Shown: positions 1 to 7,233 of the stretch, piece after piece
How positions within the stretch are numbered: the first letter of the stretch is position 1
Layout of the letters: every line of letters begins with the position of its first letter
Source of the DNA: Gammaproteobacteria bacterium
GTDB taxonomy: Bacteria; Pseudomonadota; Gammaproteobacteria; Pseudomonadales; Azotimanducaceae_A
DNA length: 7,853 bases
Reading direction: 5' to 3'
Assembly (NCBI GenBank): GCA_028819775.1
Contig: JAPPKV010000151.1
Span: 1-7,853, forward strand
The notes under the pieces: model-generated
What the model was told of the DNA's origin: nothing
Seen by the model: only the letters and a program-made list of their open reading frames with translations
Database searches by the model: none
Made by a program: the position numbers and the translations under genes

Positions 1-2006
1 TCGAAGTGGCGGCTGAGGACCACCGGCGTGACGCTGGCCCACGTTCGCGATGGTCGTGTCCAAGTCTCGTGCTGGAGATTCCACGGCGGACGTTCGCGCC
101 TGTCGAGCTCGATGCCCAAATCGAATGACCCGCCATCGAACAGCCGAAGGTCGTCTCGTGGCAGGCCGGTGTTCGAGTCGCGCAGGATGGGCTCAAGGCA
201 GCGCCCGACCTCTTGGTGTTGCGGCACCATCGGCACGATCAAGCCCAACCCCATGATCCGCCCGTCGGCGTGTGGGGAACCGACGAACGGCAGCGGCGCC
301 AACGCCAAGTGTGGATCAGCAGAGGGTCTGCCGTCGGCGCGATGTCCGCTGAACCACTCGGGTGGCGGTTGAATAGGGCATTGGTGCATCAGCAATCCCC
401 GTAGGGCTGCCGTCAGCTTGAGTGTTGCCGGCAGGGACGCGCGACGCCCGTTGATGGCCAGCACGATGATGTGCGGATCGAACACGGTATGCGGTGTCGG
501 GTCGGGGGCGGGCTTTAGCGGTCGGCTATACCCCTGCCAACGGGTAGGAACGGGCCTTCTCGGTGTTGGCGGTCTGTAGGACTTCAACTCCTTGGTGCGT
601 CGGTCCTGTTCTCGATGGCTTCCCGGACTACCTGCGCGATCTCCTTGGCGCTCTGCCGCAGCAAGTCGATCTCGTATTGTGTCAACATCCGGGGAGCGGG
701 CGAGGTACCGAGCCTCCGATTGAGTAAGGCAGTTGAAGGCGTGACCGAACTTGGCGCGCCACCACTTCTCGAATTCCCGTCCGTGCTTGTCTCTGAGTTC
801 ACGTAGCTGCTCCTTTGTAGGGTTCAACTTGGCCGAATAGGGCTTGCCCGTCAATGCCACCGTGCCGATCACCGTGCCACCCTGTTTTTGGACCCAGCCG
901 CGGAGGTTTGCCATGGTGCCGCCTTGTCCTATGAAGTCGTCGACCATCACATACTCGCGCCCTGAATCGACGTCGCCTACGAATCGAGCCTGACGGGCAA
1001 GCCGACCGTACCCGTCGGCTCCGGTATGGGAGACCACGTTCGACTGCACGACTTGGGCAATGAACGGAATACCCAGTCGGGCACTCAGCCACTCGGCCAA
1101 GGCTGCTGGAATCGCGTTTACGCCTTGGTGCTCGTATGAATGGGCGCAGACCAACGCGGGTGCGCCTCGGTCGCTTGTCTCGACGAAGCGGCGCACGTCG
1201 GCGACAGGCGACTCGTCTAGCAGCGAGTCGATCAAACGTCGCGCCGCTAGACCGTCGCCGGACTTGGCCAGCGCGTACTCCGGATGTCGCCTGGTTTGTG
1301 CTTCGTTGGCCAACAAGACGGCGTCGGGAAAGCGTCGCCACGGCACCCTCGGTGGAGGCACACCCGCCTTGCGATCTGCTTCGGCCTGCCACGCGGTTTG
1401 GTGCGGGTGCGCCAATTGATCGAGGCGGCCTGACGCAGGAATCCTAAGGCGATGCGTAGCCATGCCTTCGGCAGGCACCCAGGTGGGTTCGATGTCGCGA
1501 TCCTGCTCCACCCAGACCTGCACGAAGGAGGCGGAGTTTCCTATGTGGGTGACCTTCGCAGCTAGGCGTTCGAGTGCGAGGTTGCGGCCATCCAGATCCG
1601 CATCGGGCCAGATCAGGTGCACCGTTGGGTCTTGCGGGATCGCGACCGGGAAGCCTCGGGGTTGACGTGACCGGTGTTCTGGAAGAACTCCAAGTCCCGC
1701 ATTCTTGAGCTTGTCCATCGTAGCTCTGGCAGGCACGCGACCGACCTTGACATCGTTCACCGGCGCATAACTCGTCACTGGCGAACGCGCCGACGCGTCC
1801 GAGGCGGCGAGGCTTGGTGGCGGAAGCCCCTCAAGCCAACGCAGCGCAGCGCCTTCGTCCGCATCCTCGGTGGTTTCGAACCATGCTGCCGCCAAGGCCA
1901 TGAACACGCGATCCGGGTGGGGTGGCCACTCGGCGTGCGTTTTCCTGGCTCCGTCCGCTGCGGCCATGGCCCAGCCGTTCAGGTAGCAGATGCCAAGAGC
2001 GAACAT
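1..2006 (-). CDS. csb2: Csb2 (Cas5-Cas6 fusion of type I-G CRISPR) with an internal phosphoribosyltransferase domain; 3' end cut by the window edge
   Basis: In type I-G systems Csb2 combines Cas5 and Cas6: it processes pre-crRNA and binds the crRNA end in Cascade. The frame starts at ATG 2004-2006, overlapping the csb1 stop (TGATG), and stays open for 668 codons to base 1, so the C-terminus is missing. Residues 1-197 look like the Csb2 N-terminus (FALGICYLNGW at 2-12, AEWPPHPDRVFMALAAAWFE at 25-44, THIGNSASFVQVW at 153-165, LRIPASGRL at 187-195). Residues about 199-470 are foreign to the family and hold a PRTase. From about 489 the Csb2/Cas6-like part resumes: RWQGYSRP, DPHIIVLAI, SGHRADGR, ADPHLALAPLPFVGSPHADG, and WASVTPVVLSRH at 658-668. 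My recollection is that ordinary Csb2 proteins are about 450-550 residues, so this one is about 250 too long. Identification as Csb2 is strong from motifs and gene order. Whether one long polypeptide is made is uncertain. No good Shine-Dalgarno lies close to the start, so translation probably depends on coupling to csb1. Confidence 0.88.
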   Translation of the reverse strand, partial: MFALGICYLNGWAMAAADGARKTHAEWPPHPDRVFMALAAAWFETTEDADEGAALRWLEGLPPPSLAASDASARSPVTSYAPVNDVKVGRVPARATMDKLKNAGLGVLPEHRSRQPRGFPVAIPQDPTVHLIWPDADLDGRNLALERLAAKVTHIGNSASFVQVWVEQDRDIEPTWVPAEGMATHRLRIPASGRLDQLAHPHQTAWQAEADRKAGVPPPRVPWRRFPDAVLLANEAQTRRHPEYALAKSGDGLAARRLIDSLLDESPVADVRRFVETSDRGAPALVCAHSYEHQGVNAIPAALAEWLSARLGIPFIAQVVQSNVVSHTGADGYGRLARQARFVGDVDSGREYVMVDDFIGQGGTMANLRGWVQKQGGTVIGTVALTGKPYSAKLNPTKEQLRELRDKHGREFEKWWRAKFGHAFNCLTQSEARYLARSPDVDTIRDRLAAAERQGDRAGSPGSHREQDRRTKELKSYRPPTPRRPVPTRWQGYSRPLKPAPDPTPHTVFDPHIIVLAINGRRASLPATLKLTAALRGLLMHQCPIQPPPEWFSGHRADGRPSADPHLALAPLPFVGSPHADGRIMGLGLIVPMVPQHQEVGRCLEPILRDSNTGLPRDDLRLFDGGSFDLGIELDRRERPPWNLQHETWTRPSRTWASVTPVVLSRHF
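584..688 (-). other. Out-of-phase 34-codon ORF at the right edge of the PRTase insert, possibly the start of a gene carried in with it
   Basis: A different minus-strand frame reads MLTQYEIDLLRQSAKEIAQ and on through VVREAIENR to a TGA at 584-586. About 25 of 32 third positions are G or C, against roughly half in the overlapping csb2 frame, and the amphipathic helical composition looks like real protein. ATG 686-688 overlaps the PRTase C-terminus, as a translationally coupled downstream gene would, but there is no clear Shine-Dalgarno. I read it as a fragment of a neighbour gene imported with the PRTase. It could equally be a chance ORF; I do not recognise it. Confidence 0.35.
592..599. repeat. 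8-bp direct repeat TTGGTGCG, right copy
   Basis: This 8-mer also occurs in the same orientation at 1398-1405. The pair brackets the PRTase segment, 806 bases apart. It could be a target-site duplication or a microhomology junction from the insertion. With only 8 bases and a freely chosen search area, coincidence is quite possible. Confidence 0.35.
639..1343 (-). other. Phosphoribosyltransferase-like domain embedded in Csb2
   Basis: Csb2 residues about 222-456 form what looks like a whole type I PRTase. It opens with PWRRFPDAVLLANEAQ (222-237), continues with EHQGVNAIPAALAEWL (292-307) and a TGADGYGRLARQARF stretch (328-342), and then has the PRPP-binding signature VMVDDFIGQGGT at 353-364: hydrophobic strand, two acidic residues, and a GQGGT phosphate loop. 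LTGKP (385-389), KWWRAKFGHAFNCLTQSEARYL (414-435) and SPDVDTIRDRLAAA (438-451) follow. These match, from memory, a free-standing accessory PRTase family of about 220-260 residues often found on mobile DNA. The acidic pair D356/D357 and the glycine loop are intact, so catalysis is possible; the substrate base is unknown. The frame is the same as csb2 on both sides. The domain itself is well supported; its exact limits and any function in CRISPR are inference. Confidence 0.85.
1398..1405. repeat. 8-bp direct repeat TTGGTGCG, left copy
   Basis: Partner of the copy at 592-599. It lies at Csb2 residues 202-203, just after the last recognisable Csb2 motif (GRLDQ) and before the PRTase begins. Removing the 806 bases between equivalent points would join GRLDQLAHPHQ to GVEVLQTANTEKARSYP. 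That run has good third-position bias but needs a further one-base correction to enter the RWQGY frame. Confidence 0.35.
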
Positions 2007-3217
2007 CAGTCTTGTTCCGCTCCTGACTCCCTCGCTAGTTCTTGGCTCTTGCGGACCAGCTCGACCAAGTCGTGCGACGGTGTGAGTTCGACTGGTTCTT
2101 CCGCCCACGGGAGACCTGACTGCTTGGCCTCATCGATTGCCTCACGAAGCAATTCGATGCCCGCACCGGCGTCGAGTTCGAACTCTTCCGGCGTTTGTCC
2201 GGGACGGTCTAGGAGCTGCCAGACAGGCTCGCTTTCGGGGAAGAGCTGGCACCGGGAACGAAGGTCGCCATCGCTGCGCGCAAGAGTTCCCGCAGCCAAT
2301 CCCAAGGCAGCCAGCGTCGTACGTGCAGCCGAATCGACATCTTGATCGGAAACAACGCCACCGTTAAGTGGAAACCTCAGCCGCCGAAGAACAGCCATTG
2401 ACAGGGTTGTTGTCTGCTGCCCGCTTGAGATTGTGAACCCGCCATCGACGATTCCGGGCGTCACGTTTCCATGGTTCGCTTCAGACGGCCTGCCGGTTTT
2501 CTTGAGTTTTCCTTTCCCGTCTCCCGCGTCGAGCGTCCAAGTCGGTGCTCCGTCGCTTGCCGACTTCCTTTCGTAGAGCGGGCCAGCACCGAGCATGATT
2601 TGCGCGGGATCAATGCGGCTTGAGGTCCGGACGCCGGCGACTGCATCGAACCCAACGATCTCAGACACCAACGCACGTTGGAATTTGGCCCCAAGCCCCC
2701 CGCGCGGTCCCGTCGAGTCCCACAAGCCGAACACCAAGGCCGTCGGACACAGGCCAAACAGCCCCGTTGCGTTGCGAATGTCAGCCGTATCGAGAACTCG
2801 TCCCGTTTCCGACTCGCGGAAAATCACTCCATCGAGCAGGCTGTCTCGGAACAGCGCATCTGCAATGCGGTGCGGTGCCTCTAGGCTGCTCACCGTGAAC
2901 CTCTTGAGCAGCGTGTCCTGATCGAAACGAGTAACGACTTGCGGTAACGCGAGATCACCCGCGCGATGCGCCTCCAGAAGCGCCCACTCCATACGATTGG
3001 CTTGCGACTGCACTGAGTCGAGAAGGACGCACTTTCTGATTTCGCCCGTTTTCGGATCGATGCGTTCCTCGGTGGCGTACTTTCGGCCTTCGTATGTTGG
3101 CGGAAACACTTTGTCCCCTGGACCGCCTGCGGGCTGATAGACGGTGACGCAACGAAACGCGGCTGCTTTACCGCACACTGCTTGTCGCAACGTCGTCAGA
3201 TCAAGTTGCTTGGACAC
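2006..3217 (-). CDS. csb1: Csb1, the Cas7 backbone subunit of type I-G Cascade
   Basis: Csb1 is the Cas7-family RNA-binding protein that polymerises along the crRNA to form the Cascade backbone. I place the start at GTG 3215-3217, giving 403 residues. AGGAGAG (3222-3228) sits 4 bases upstream and the gap to the preceding stop is only 13 bases. A TTG at 3271 in the same frame would add 18 residues, but these overlap the upstream gene and look unstructured. Family motifs, numbered from the GTG, are PPTYEGRKYATEER (39-52), LLDSVQSQANRMEWALL (65-81), CPTALVFGLWDSTGPRGG (157-174) running into LGAKFQRALVSEIVG (175-189), and RTSSRIDP (197-204). The C-terminal half has LSMAVLRRLRFP and a weakly conserved acidic tail. 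Length and motifs are normal for the family and nothing appears broken. The stop TGA (2006-2008) shares a base with the csb2 ATG, so the two are probably translationally coupled. Confidence 0.95.
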   Translation of the reverse strand: MSKQLDLTTLRQAVCGKAAAFRCVTVYQPAGGPGDKVFPPTYEGRKYATEERIDPKTGEIRKCVLLDSVQSQANRMEWALLEAHRAGDLALPQVVTRFDQDTLLKRFTVSSLEAPHRIADALFRDSLLDGVIFRESETGRVLDTADIRNATGLFGLCPTALVFGLWDSTGPRGGLGAKFQRALVSEIVGFDAVAGVRTSSRIDPAQIMLGAGPLYERKSASDGAPTWTLDAGDGKGKLKKTGRPSEANHGNVTPGIVDGGFTISSGQQTTTLSMAVLRRLRFPLNGGVVSDQDVDSAARTTLAALGLAAGTLARSDGDLRSRCQLFPESEPVWQLLDRPGQTPEEFELDAGAGIELLREAIDEAKQSGLPWAEEPVELTPSHDLVELVRKSQELARESGAEQD

Positions 3218-3221
3218 TGCT

Positions 3222-3228
3222 CTCTCCT
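3222..3228 (-). promoter_or_regulatory. Shine-Dalgarno for csb1 (decides a GTG start)
   Basis: AGGAGAG on the minus strand, 4 bases before GTG 3215-3217 and just after the upstream stop at 3231-3233. It selects the internal GTG over the upstream in-frame TTG at 3271. Confidence 0.75.
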
Positions 3229-3230
3229 GT

Positions 3231-4145
3231 TCATGCTGGTCGTGAGTGTGTGAAGTTCCGGTACTTCCCAACAGTAAAGCGTTGGCTTCGATATACCTCC
3301 GAGATTCCCATGTCTCCCAGCAATGCTCGGTCAGGTATCGGCTTTTGAATCTCAGGCACCGCTAGCAGAGATCGCATAACGTCTACGCTGAGCTGACACA
3401 CCCAGATTGGCCATGTAAACAGCGTCGTCCATTCCCGGCTCGAAAATCCTGTTGTTGCAAGCCGTCGATTGAAGGGAGCTGTTGGCAGAAGTGGGAGTGC
3501 TTCCATCGCAAGTCGGTTGGCACCGTACATAGTTCTAGGGGCGGTTCCAGACGGATTGTCCCACCGCAGGGCATGCCGTCGATCCTCCACAGGATCCCAA
3601 CGAAGCCCGAGCCTCACATCCGAGTAATCCCATGACTCGAAGAGAGACTTGCGTAGATGGTCGGCGCCAGTCTGGTCTACAAGGTCCTTCATCGAGCCGA
3701 GGAAGTGTTGGTGTCCGGCCCCGCTCATGGTCCGTAGAGCGGTGTCTTGGATGGTCTTGTCGTTACTCCCGACGACGACTTCACACCCAAAAGCAGCAAT
3801 GAAGTCGGCGTACCGACGATCCTGTGCCGAAGCACACGATTGGGCACGTGAAGCCACCGCGCCAAACTCCTTGGGGACGACATTGAGGTCTGCCGCAAAG
3901 GTGAACTCTGGGCATGACTCTCGGCGAAGTTCCTCATGCAACATCTCCACGAGTTGTCCTTGCACAATTGGTTTCTTACCGAGAACGACCGGCCGCCAAC
4001 CGTTTCGCATTGTCCATTGCATTCGCCAATTGCCGTGTTCGTCGGCCAACGTGATCGTACGCAGTAAGCCAACAGCCGCGAGGAATCCCAGTGGATTGCT
4101 CCCGTCGAGGCCGACCAGCACGAGACCGCGTTCGTCACCCATCAT
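3231..4145 (-). CDS. Compact Cas8-like subunit of type I-G CRISPR (Cas8u2 / 'Cas3-extension' type protein)
   Basis: This gene occupies the slot between cas3 and csb1 that in Geobacter-type I-U/I-G loci holds the small Cas8 (GSU0052, Cas8u2; I also recall the label 'Cas3-extension family'). From the first ATG of an ATGATG pair it is 304 residues; the second ATG (4140-4142) is almost as good. GGGAGGAG (4150-4157) lies just upstream. The gene overlaps the cas3 stop by 11 bases, so coupling is likely. Visible motifs are LDGSNPLGFLAAVGLLR (13-29), which resembles the start of Csx17; SGAGHQHFLGSM (141-152); LRWDPVEDRRHALRWDNPS (181-199); MYGANRLAMEALPLLP (207-222); a Trp-rich WTTLFTWPIWVCQLS; and a basic end, VYRSQRFTVGKYRNFT. 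By analogy it would contact target DNA near the PAM; no catalytic motif is seen. The family placement rests on position plus remembered motifs. Its role as Cas8 is inferred. Confidence 0.78.
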   Translation of the reverse strand: MMGDERGLVLVGLDGSNPLGFLAAVGLLRTITLADEHGNWRMQWTMRNGWRPVVLGKKPIVQGQLVEMLHEELRRESCPEFTFAADLNVVPKEFGAVASRAQSCASAQDRRYADFIAAFGCEVVVGSNDKTIQDTALRTMSGAGHQHFLGSMKDLVDQTGADHLRKSLFESWDYSDVRLGLRWDPVEDRRHALRWDNPSGTAPRTMYGANRLAMEALPLLPTAPFNRRLATTGFSSREWTTLFTWPIWVCQLSVDVMRSLLAVPEIQKPIPDRALLGDMGISEVYRSQRFTVGKYRNFTHSRPA

Positions 4146-7100
4146 GAGTCTCCTCCCACTCGCTGCGGCGCCAGTCGGCCAGGCGTAGCAGCGTTTCGAG
4201 CCAAGCAAGACCCCACCACCCGTATCGACGAGTCAGCCGCCAGAAGCGATCCGCGCCGCCGGAGTCGAGGCGTTCGAGATAGGTAGGACCGCACCATCGC
4301 ATCCGATGGCCATTCAACTCGAATTGTGCCGTGACGGACTCATCGTCCGCGACCACCGGTGCAAACGGGCGGCAATACCCATGGTGGCTAGCGACGAGGT
4401 GGAGAACCAAGTCGTGTAGGTCCGTGTCTGTGGGGAGGAGGTCCGGTGCCGTCTCAGCCATACGTACCGACAGCAGTTCGTGCCGGCCTCCTTCCGGATA
4501 CCCCGATGCCTTCCGTGCGCGTTGCCGGGCAGAGCGACTATCCGGCATGTCGGCGGACTTGGCCCATAGTTCCCGGCCATCCCAGCGTGCTCCGCCTCTC
4601 AAGAGCGACTGGAATCGTGGGTCGGCTTTGCCGAGGTCATGCAGCAAACCGGCCCGTGCGACCGCGTGAACCAAGGGCTCTGGCAGGCCACATCCGACCG
4701 CGTGTCGTCGAGCATAGTCCTCGACGCCCGGCAGATGTGTTCGCAGGCGCACCGGATTGCCATTTCGGTGCGAAATCCCCGACGCGGAGGTGTCGTCCTC
4801 GTCGCTGAAAGCGTCGACTTCGTGCGTGGTCACCGGCACCCGCCGCCGACCGGCCACAACCAAACTCACCGCACCTGTCAGTCGGCACGCCCGACGGAGT
4901 TTTCGGACGTTCGAATACTCTGCCGCGAGTTCCTTTGCCGCTTGAGGTAACCACGTCCAGCCGTCCGGCGCCGTGCCGGCGGCCAGTTCCGCCAGCACTT
5001 CGCCGACGGCATCAACGACTTCATCGGGATCTTCTTCGTACTTCCGCTCGAGCTCACGGTCGAGGAGCGATTTCGCCGCCGACTTGGCCGAAAGCGAGTC
5101 TGGCCAGACATCAACCAAGTCCGGGTGCAACCGAAGTATCGGTTTGGCGCGGGCGAGCCGGTGCGCTTGGTCGCCGATATCAAGTGCGCCAGCCGGGTCA
5201 GTCGAATCTAGTTGGAGGTCTCCGAGCTGTTGCCACGGGCCAGGGTGGCCGGTCGGAATCACGATAACGTCGCCCGGTCGGATTTCGGATGGATCAGCCG
5301 TAATCGTGTCACGGCCCGTCTCTCGTCCTCGCCAACGGACCACGCGACGAACGGCGTTCTCTGAATCGTCGTCCAACTCGCGTGTGTGGGTTGCCTCCTG
5401 CGTATCTGCTCCCTCCACATCGGCACTATGGTCCTCGGTGTCTTCTGCCGACAGCCAGCGTTTGAACACTCCGATGGGTACCGGCAACGTCTCGACGCTG
5501 CTAGGCGGGCACAGCGACAGCGTGCTCAAGGCCTCGTCTTGGGCCTCGGTGCCCACTAGATCGAGGTCCGCACGCCAGCACACCTGCACATCAGGAGCGC
5601 CTTCTTGGGGGCCGTGCAGGAACAGGGACACATCTGGTGACGGCTGTGGTTCGGGCGCCGTTTGGCCCCAGCAGTCCACATGGGCGGGGAGCATGACCGG
5701 CGCGTCCAACGCCGGCGCATTTAGCATGTTCAAGACCTCCCCACACGGTAGGACACGCTTCAAGGCTGCGATGCCGAAGTCGACGATCCCGTTCTCGTCC
5801 TCGACACGCCGGAGCCATGCCCAAGTTTCGGTGAGCGCATTGCCGTAGACAGGATCGGGCTCCTTGAACTTGACCTGATCGCCGCGAATGAGAATCTCTG
5901 CACGGCTGTTTACGTTGCGGCCCATGCGATTTAGACGCCCGAATCGCTGGCGCAAGGCATCCAGACTTGCGCATTCTGTCACGAGCCCGTCGAAGTCCAA
6001 GTCGGCGCCCACCTCCAAGGTCTGCGTGGCGACGACGATGACCGGTTCGCGCAGATGGCGGTCCTCGGACTGATCGGAGTGGAGTCCCAGATGCCGAAGC
6101 CGCTCAACGACGGAGTCCTTGTCCACTGATCGCATCCGGCCGGTGAGCAAGACGATGTTGCTTTCCGATTGGCGCAGTAGCCTGTAGGTCTCCCGCGCCG
6201 TAGCAACCCGGTTGGCGAAGACGACAACAGCCCGGCGTCCATCGGCGATCAACTCTCGGGCAGCCAACGCTAGTTCCTTCGATAGCTCGGTGCTCGCGTC
6301 CTTGCCCTTCGCCTTCGCGACCGTCTTCAATCTTGCGGGTTTCCTTGCCAGCTGGCGTCTGCCGAGCGGATGGCTGGGGTCGGTGCCCTCCTCGGATGCG
6401 TCGTCGAACACTTCCTGCAATCCGGGCGGGGGTGTCGCTGACATCACGACTGGATGAAAACAACGCTCCAGCGGGGAGTCCGCCCAAGTCCGGTATTTGC
6501 GGACGGCGTCGAGAGTCTGCTGGAACGGCTGCGAGCAGTGCGCTTCGTCGAGAAGGATTAGGCTGTCGTTAGCGATCAGTCCCGCGTAGATCGGCCATGT
6601 TCCGAAACCGCGTCCGTATGCTCGAAAAAGGATGCGGGAGCCGACTTGGTCCACGGTTGAGGCGACTATCGTAGGCTGTAACGGGTTCCGCGCCCACGCT
6701 TCCGAGCGATACATGCCACCGCGGAGCGCGTGAACGGCCAACGGTGGCTCATCCTCAGGCCAATCGCACCCTCCACTTCCGATGTGGCAGAGGCTGTCCT
6801 TGACGGTCTTCAGGATCCCGTATTTGGCCTCGGCTAGCTTTCGGGCAAGGCGTCGAGCTCGCTCGTGAGCCTCGTCGACGATGATTCGGCGGTCCACGAC
6901 AAAGAAGATGCGGCGTGGTGCTGTAATCGGCTGGCCTACGTCCAGCCGTCTTGCTTGGGCAGCCAGGGCGAAAACGGCAATGTCCATGCAAGCCGTCTTG
7001 CCGGAGGCGGTCGGAAGAGCGATGGCCTCGGGCCAAGCCGATCTGCCTAGTTGACGGTTATTCGCAGAACCAGCCGAATCCGAAGACGGCGGCGGCGAAT

Positions 7101-7233
7101 ATTCGCCATGGGCCATGACGCGAGCTGCGAGAGATCTCTGCCAGGAGAACGGAGTTTTGCACCACAGCGCTTGGAAGAACTCATCGAAGTCCGATGCGTG
7201 CAGCGTCCTCCGACTCGTAGCTGTATCAACCAA
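4135..7233 (-). CDS. cas3: Cas3 helicase-nuclease of type I-G, HD domain at the C-terminus
   Basis: Cas3 is recruited by Cascade to the target R-loop, unwinds it with ATP and degrades the displaced strand. The protein is 1032 residues. The superfamily 2 helicase comes first: PTASGKT Walker A at 74-80, DEAH at 229-232, SAT at 265-267, TQTLEVGADLDF at 403-414, and the arginine-finger motif QRFGRLNRMGR at 429-439. A middle region (about 450-830) has an acidic, poorly conserved stretch near 606-628. The HD nuclease is at the C-terminus: GLLHDLGKAD with H865/D866, H918 in GRHELLS, the H950/H951 pair in ASHHGY, and D1020 in LRLADW. HD-last order is typical of I-G/I-U Cas3 and unlike most other type I subtypes. 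All key residues are present. The start is TTG 7231-7233: GAGGTGA lies 6 bases upstream and an in-frame stop lies immediately before. The start overlaps the upstream ORF's stop. Confidence 0.96.
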   Translation of the reverse strand: MVDTATSRRTLHASDFDEFFQALWCKTPFSWQRSLAARVMAHGEYSPPPSSDSAGSANNRQLGRSAWPEAIALPTASGKTACMDIAVFALAAQARRLDVGQPITAPRRIFFVVDRRIIVDEAHERARRLARKLAEAKYGILKTVKDSLCHIGSGGCDWPEDEPPLAVHALRGGMYRSEAWARNPLQPTIVASTVDQVGSRILFRAYGRGFGTWPIYAGLIANDSLILLDEAHCSQPFQQTLDAVRKYRTWADSPLERCFHPVVMSATPPPGLQEVFDDASEEGTDPSHPLGRRQLARKPARLKTVAKAKGKDASTELSKELALAARELIADGRRAVVVFANRVATARETYRLLRQSESNIVLLTGRMRSVDKDSVVERLRHLGLHSDQSEDRHLREPVIVVATQTLEVGADLDFDGLVTECASLDALRQRFGRLNRMGRNVNSRAEILIRGDQVKFKEPDPVYGNALTETWAWLRRVEDENGIVDFGIAALKRVLPCGEVLNMLNAPALDAPVMLPAHVDCWGQTAPEPQPSPDVSLFLHGPQEGAPDVQVCWRADLDLVGTEAQDEALSTLSLCPPSSVETLPVPIGVFKRWLSAEDTEDHSADVEGADTQEATHTRELDDDSENAVRRVVRWRGRETGRDTITADPSEIRPGDVIVIPTGHPGPWQQLGDLQLDSTDPAGALDIGDQAHRLARAKPILRLHPDLVDVWPDSLSAKSAAKSLLDRELERKYEEDPDEVVDAVGEVLAELAAGTAPDGWTWLPQAAKELAAEYSNVRKLRRACRLTGAVSLVVAGRRRVPVTTHEVDAFSDEDDTSASGISHRNGNPVRLRTHLPGVEDYARRHAVGCGLPEPLVHAVARAGLLHDLGKADPRFQSLLRGGARWDGRELWAKSADMPDSRSARQRARKASGYPEGGRHELLSVRMAETAPDLLPTDTDLHDLVLHLVASHHGYCRPFAPVVADDESVTAQFELNGHRMRWCGPTYLERLDSGGADRFWRLTRRYGWWGLAWLETLLRLADWRRSEWEETHDG
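4150..4157 (-). promoter_or_regulatory. Shine-Dalgarno for the Cas8-like gene
   Basis: GGGAGGAG on the minus strand, inside the cas3 coding end, 4 bases before ATG 4143-4145 and 7 before ATG 4140-4142. It excludes the far-upstream start at 4208, which would only translate cas3 sequence in a second frame. Confidence 0.75.

Noticed and set aside
799..1392. 197-codon minus-strand ORF overlapping the PRTase
   Set aside because: It is a shadow in another phase, extremely Arg-rich, while the csb2 frame over the same bases carries clear PRTase motifs.
584..2006. csb2 simply disrupted into two pseudogene halves by the insert
   Set aside because: The frame carries no stop from 2006 to 1, so disruption by truncation is not supported by this sequence, although loss of function remains possible.
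1674..2345. 223-codon plus-strand ORF
   Set aside because: It lies antisense to csb1/csb2, is Ser/Arg-rich with no domain pattern, and is typical of a GC-rich shadow frame.
4973..5848. 291-codon plus-strand ORF
   Set aside because: It is antisense to the middle of cas3 and consists largely of Ser/Arg/Ala/Pro low-complexity translation.
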